The position numbers and the translations under genes were made by a program. Of a DNA stretch of 64,000 nt, positions 63,900 through 64,000 are shown piece after piece. Within the stretch, counting starts at the first letter, position 1. Each line of letters begins with the position of its first letter. The stretch is from Enterobacterales bacterium (lineage in GTDB: Bacteria; Pseudomonadota; Gammaproteobacteria; Enterobacterales; Kangiellaceae): positions 27,014-91,013 of the forward strand of contig JAUZSK010000071.1 of the NCBI GenBank assembly GCA_030949565.1. Direction: 5' to 3'. The notes below the pieces were generated by a model. That model did no database searches and was not told the DNA's origin. It saw only the letters and a list, made by a program, of their open reading frames with translations.

Positions 63900-64000
63900 C
63901 TTTTTTTTTTTTTTTTCACATTACATTTTTACATATTTTATACATATATTTTAAATACTTTTTTTTATATATTCATTCTTTTTTTTATACTTTTTTTTAC
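63900..64000. other. T-rich low-complexity tail
   Basis: Runs of T15, T8, T9, T8 with almost no G; unlike the rest of the window. Confidence 0.85.

Overview
The window looks like a moderately low-GC gammaproteobacterial chromosome (assignment from gene content only). Reading left to right it holds: a partial threonine-synthase-like gene and ntrC-ntrB with four near-perfect NtrC boxes; serA; a large phosphate (Pho) block of phoB-phoR, a triplicated beta-helix-like lipoprotein, a TonB-dependent receptor, DUF3450/ExbB/ExbB/ExbD/TonB/TPR, a porin and pstSCAB-phoU, with Pho-box-like repeats in front of several of these genes; osmC and crp; mrcA; pilMNOPQ-aroK-aroB-damX-hemE; an Ig-like repeat lipoprotein; a glutamate-synthase-like FMN protein; a YheT hydrolase; a Tat/GMC oxidoreductase pair; coaD; a truncated haemoglobin; thrABC with a leader peptide and attenuator; leuCDBA with a leucine leader peptide and attenuator; metA; and, at the right end, an integron integrase facing a first gene cassette with an attC site. 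At least 14 genes are interrupted by single-base shifts, mostly in homopolymers, and the last ~100 bases are T-rich low complexity, so sequencing or assembly error is likely. The best candidate for an under-described system is the Pho-box-associated TonB transport module with its three-repeat surface lipoprotein. All similarity calls are from recognition of motifs and sequence; no database search was run.
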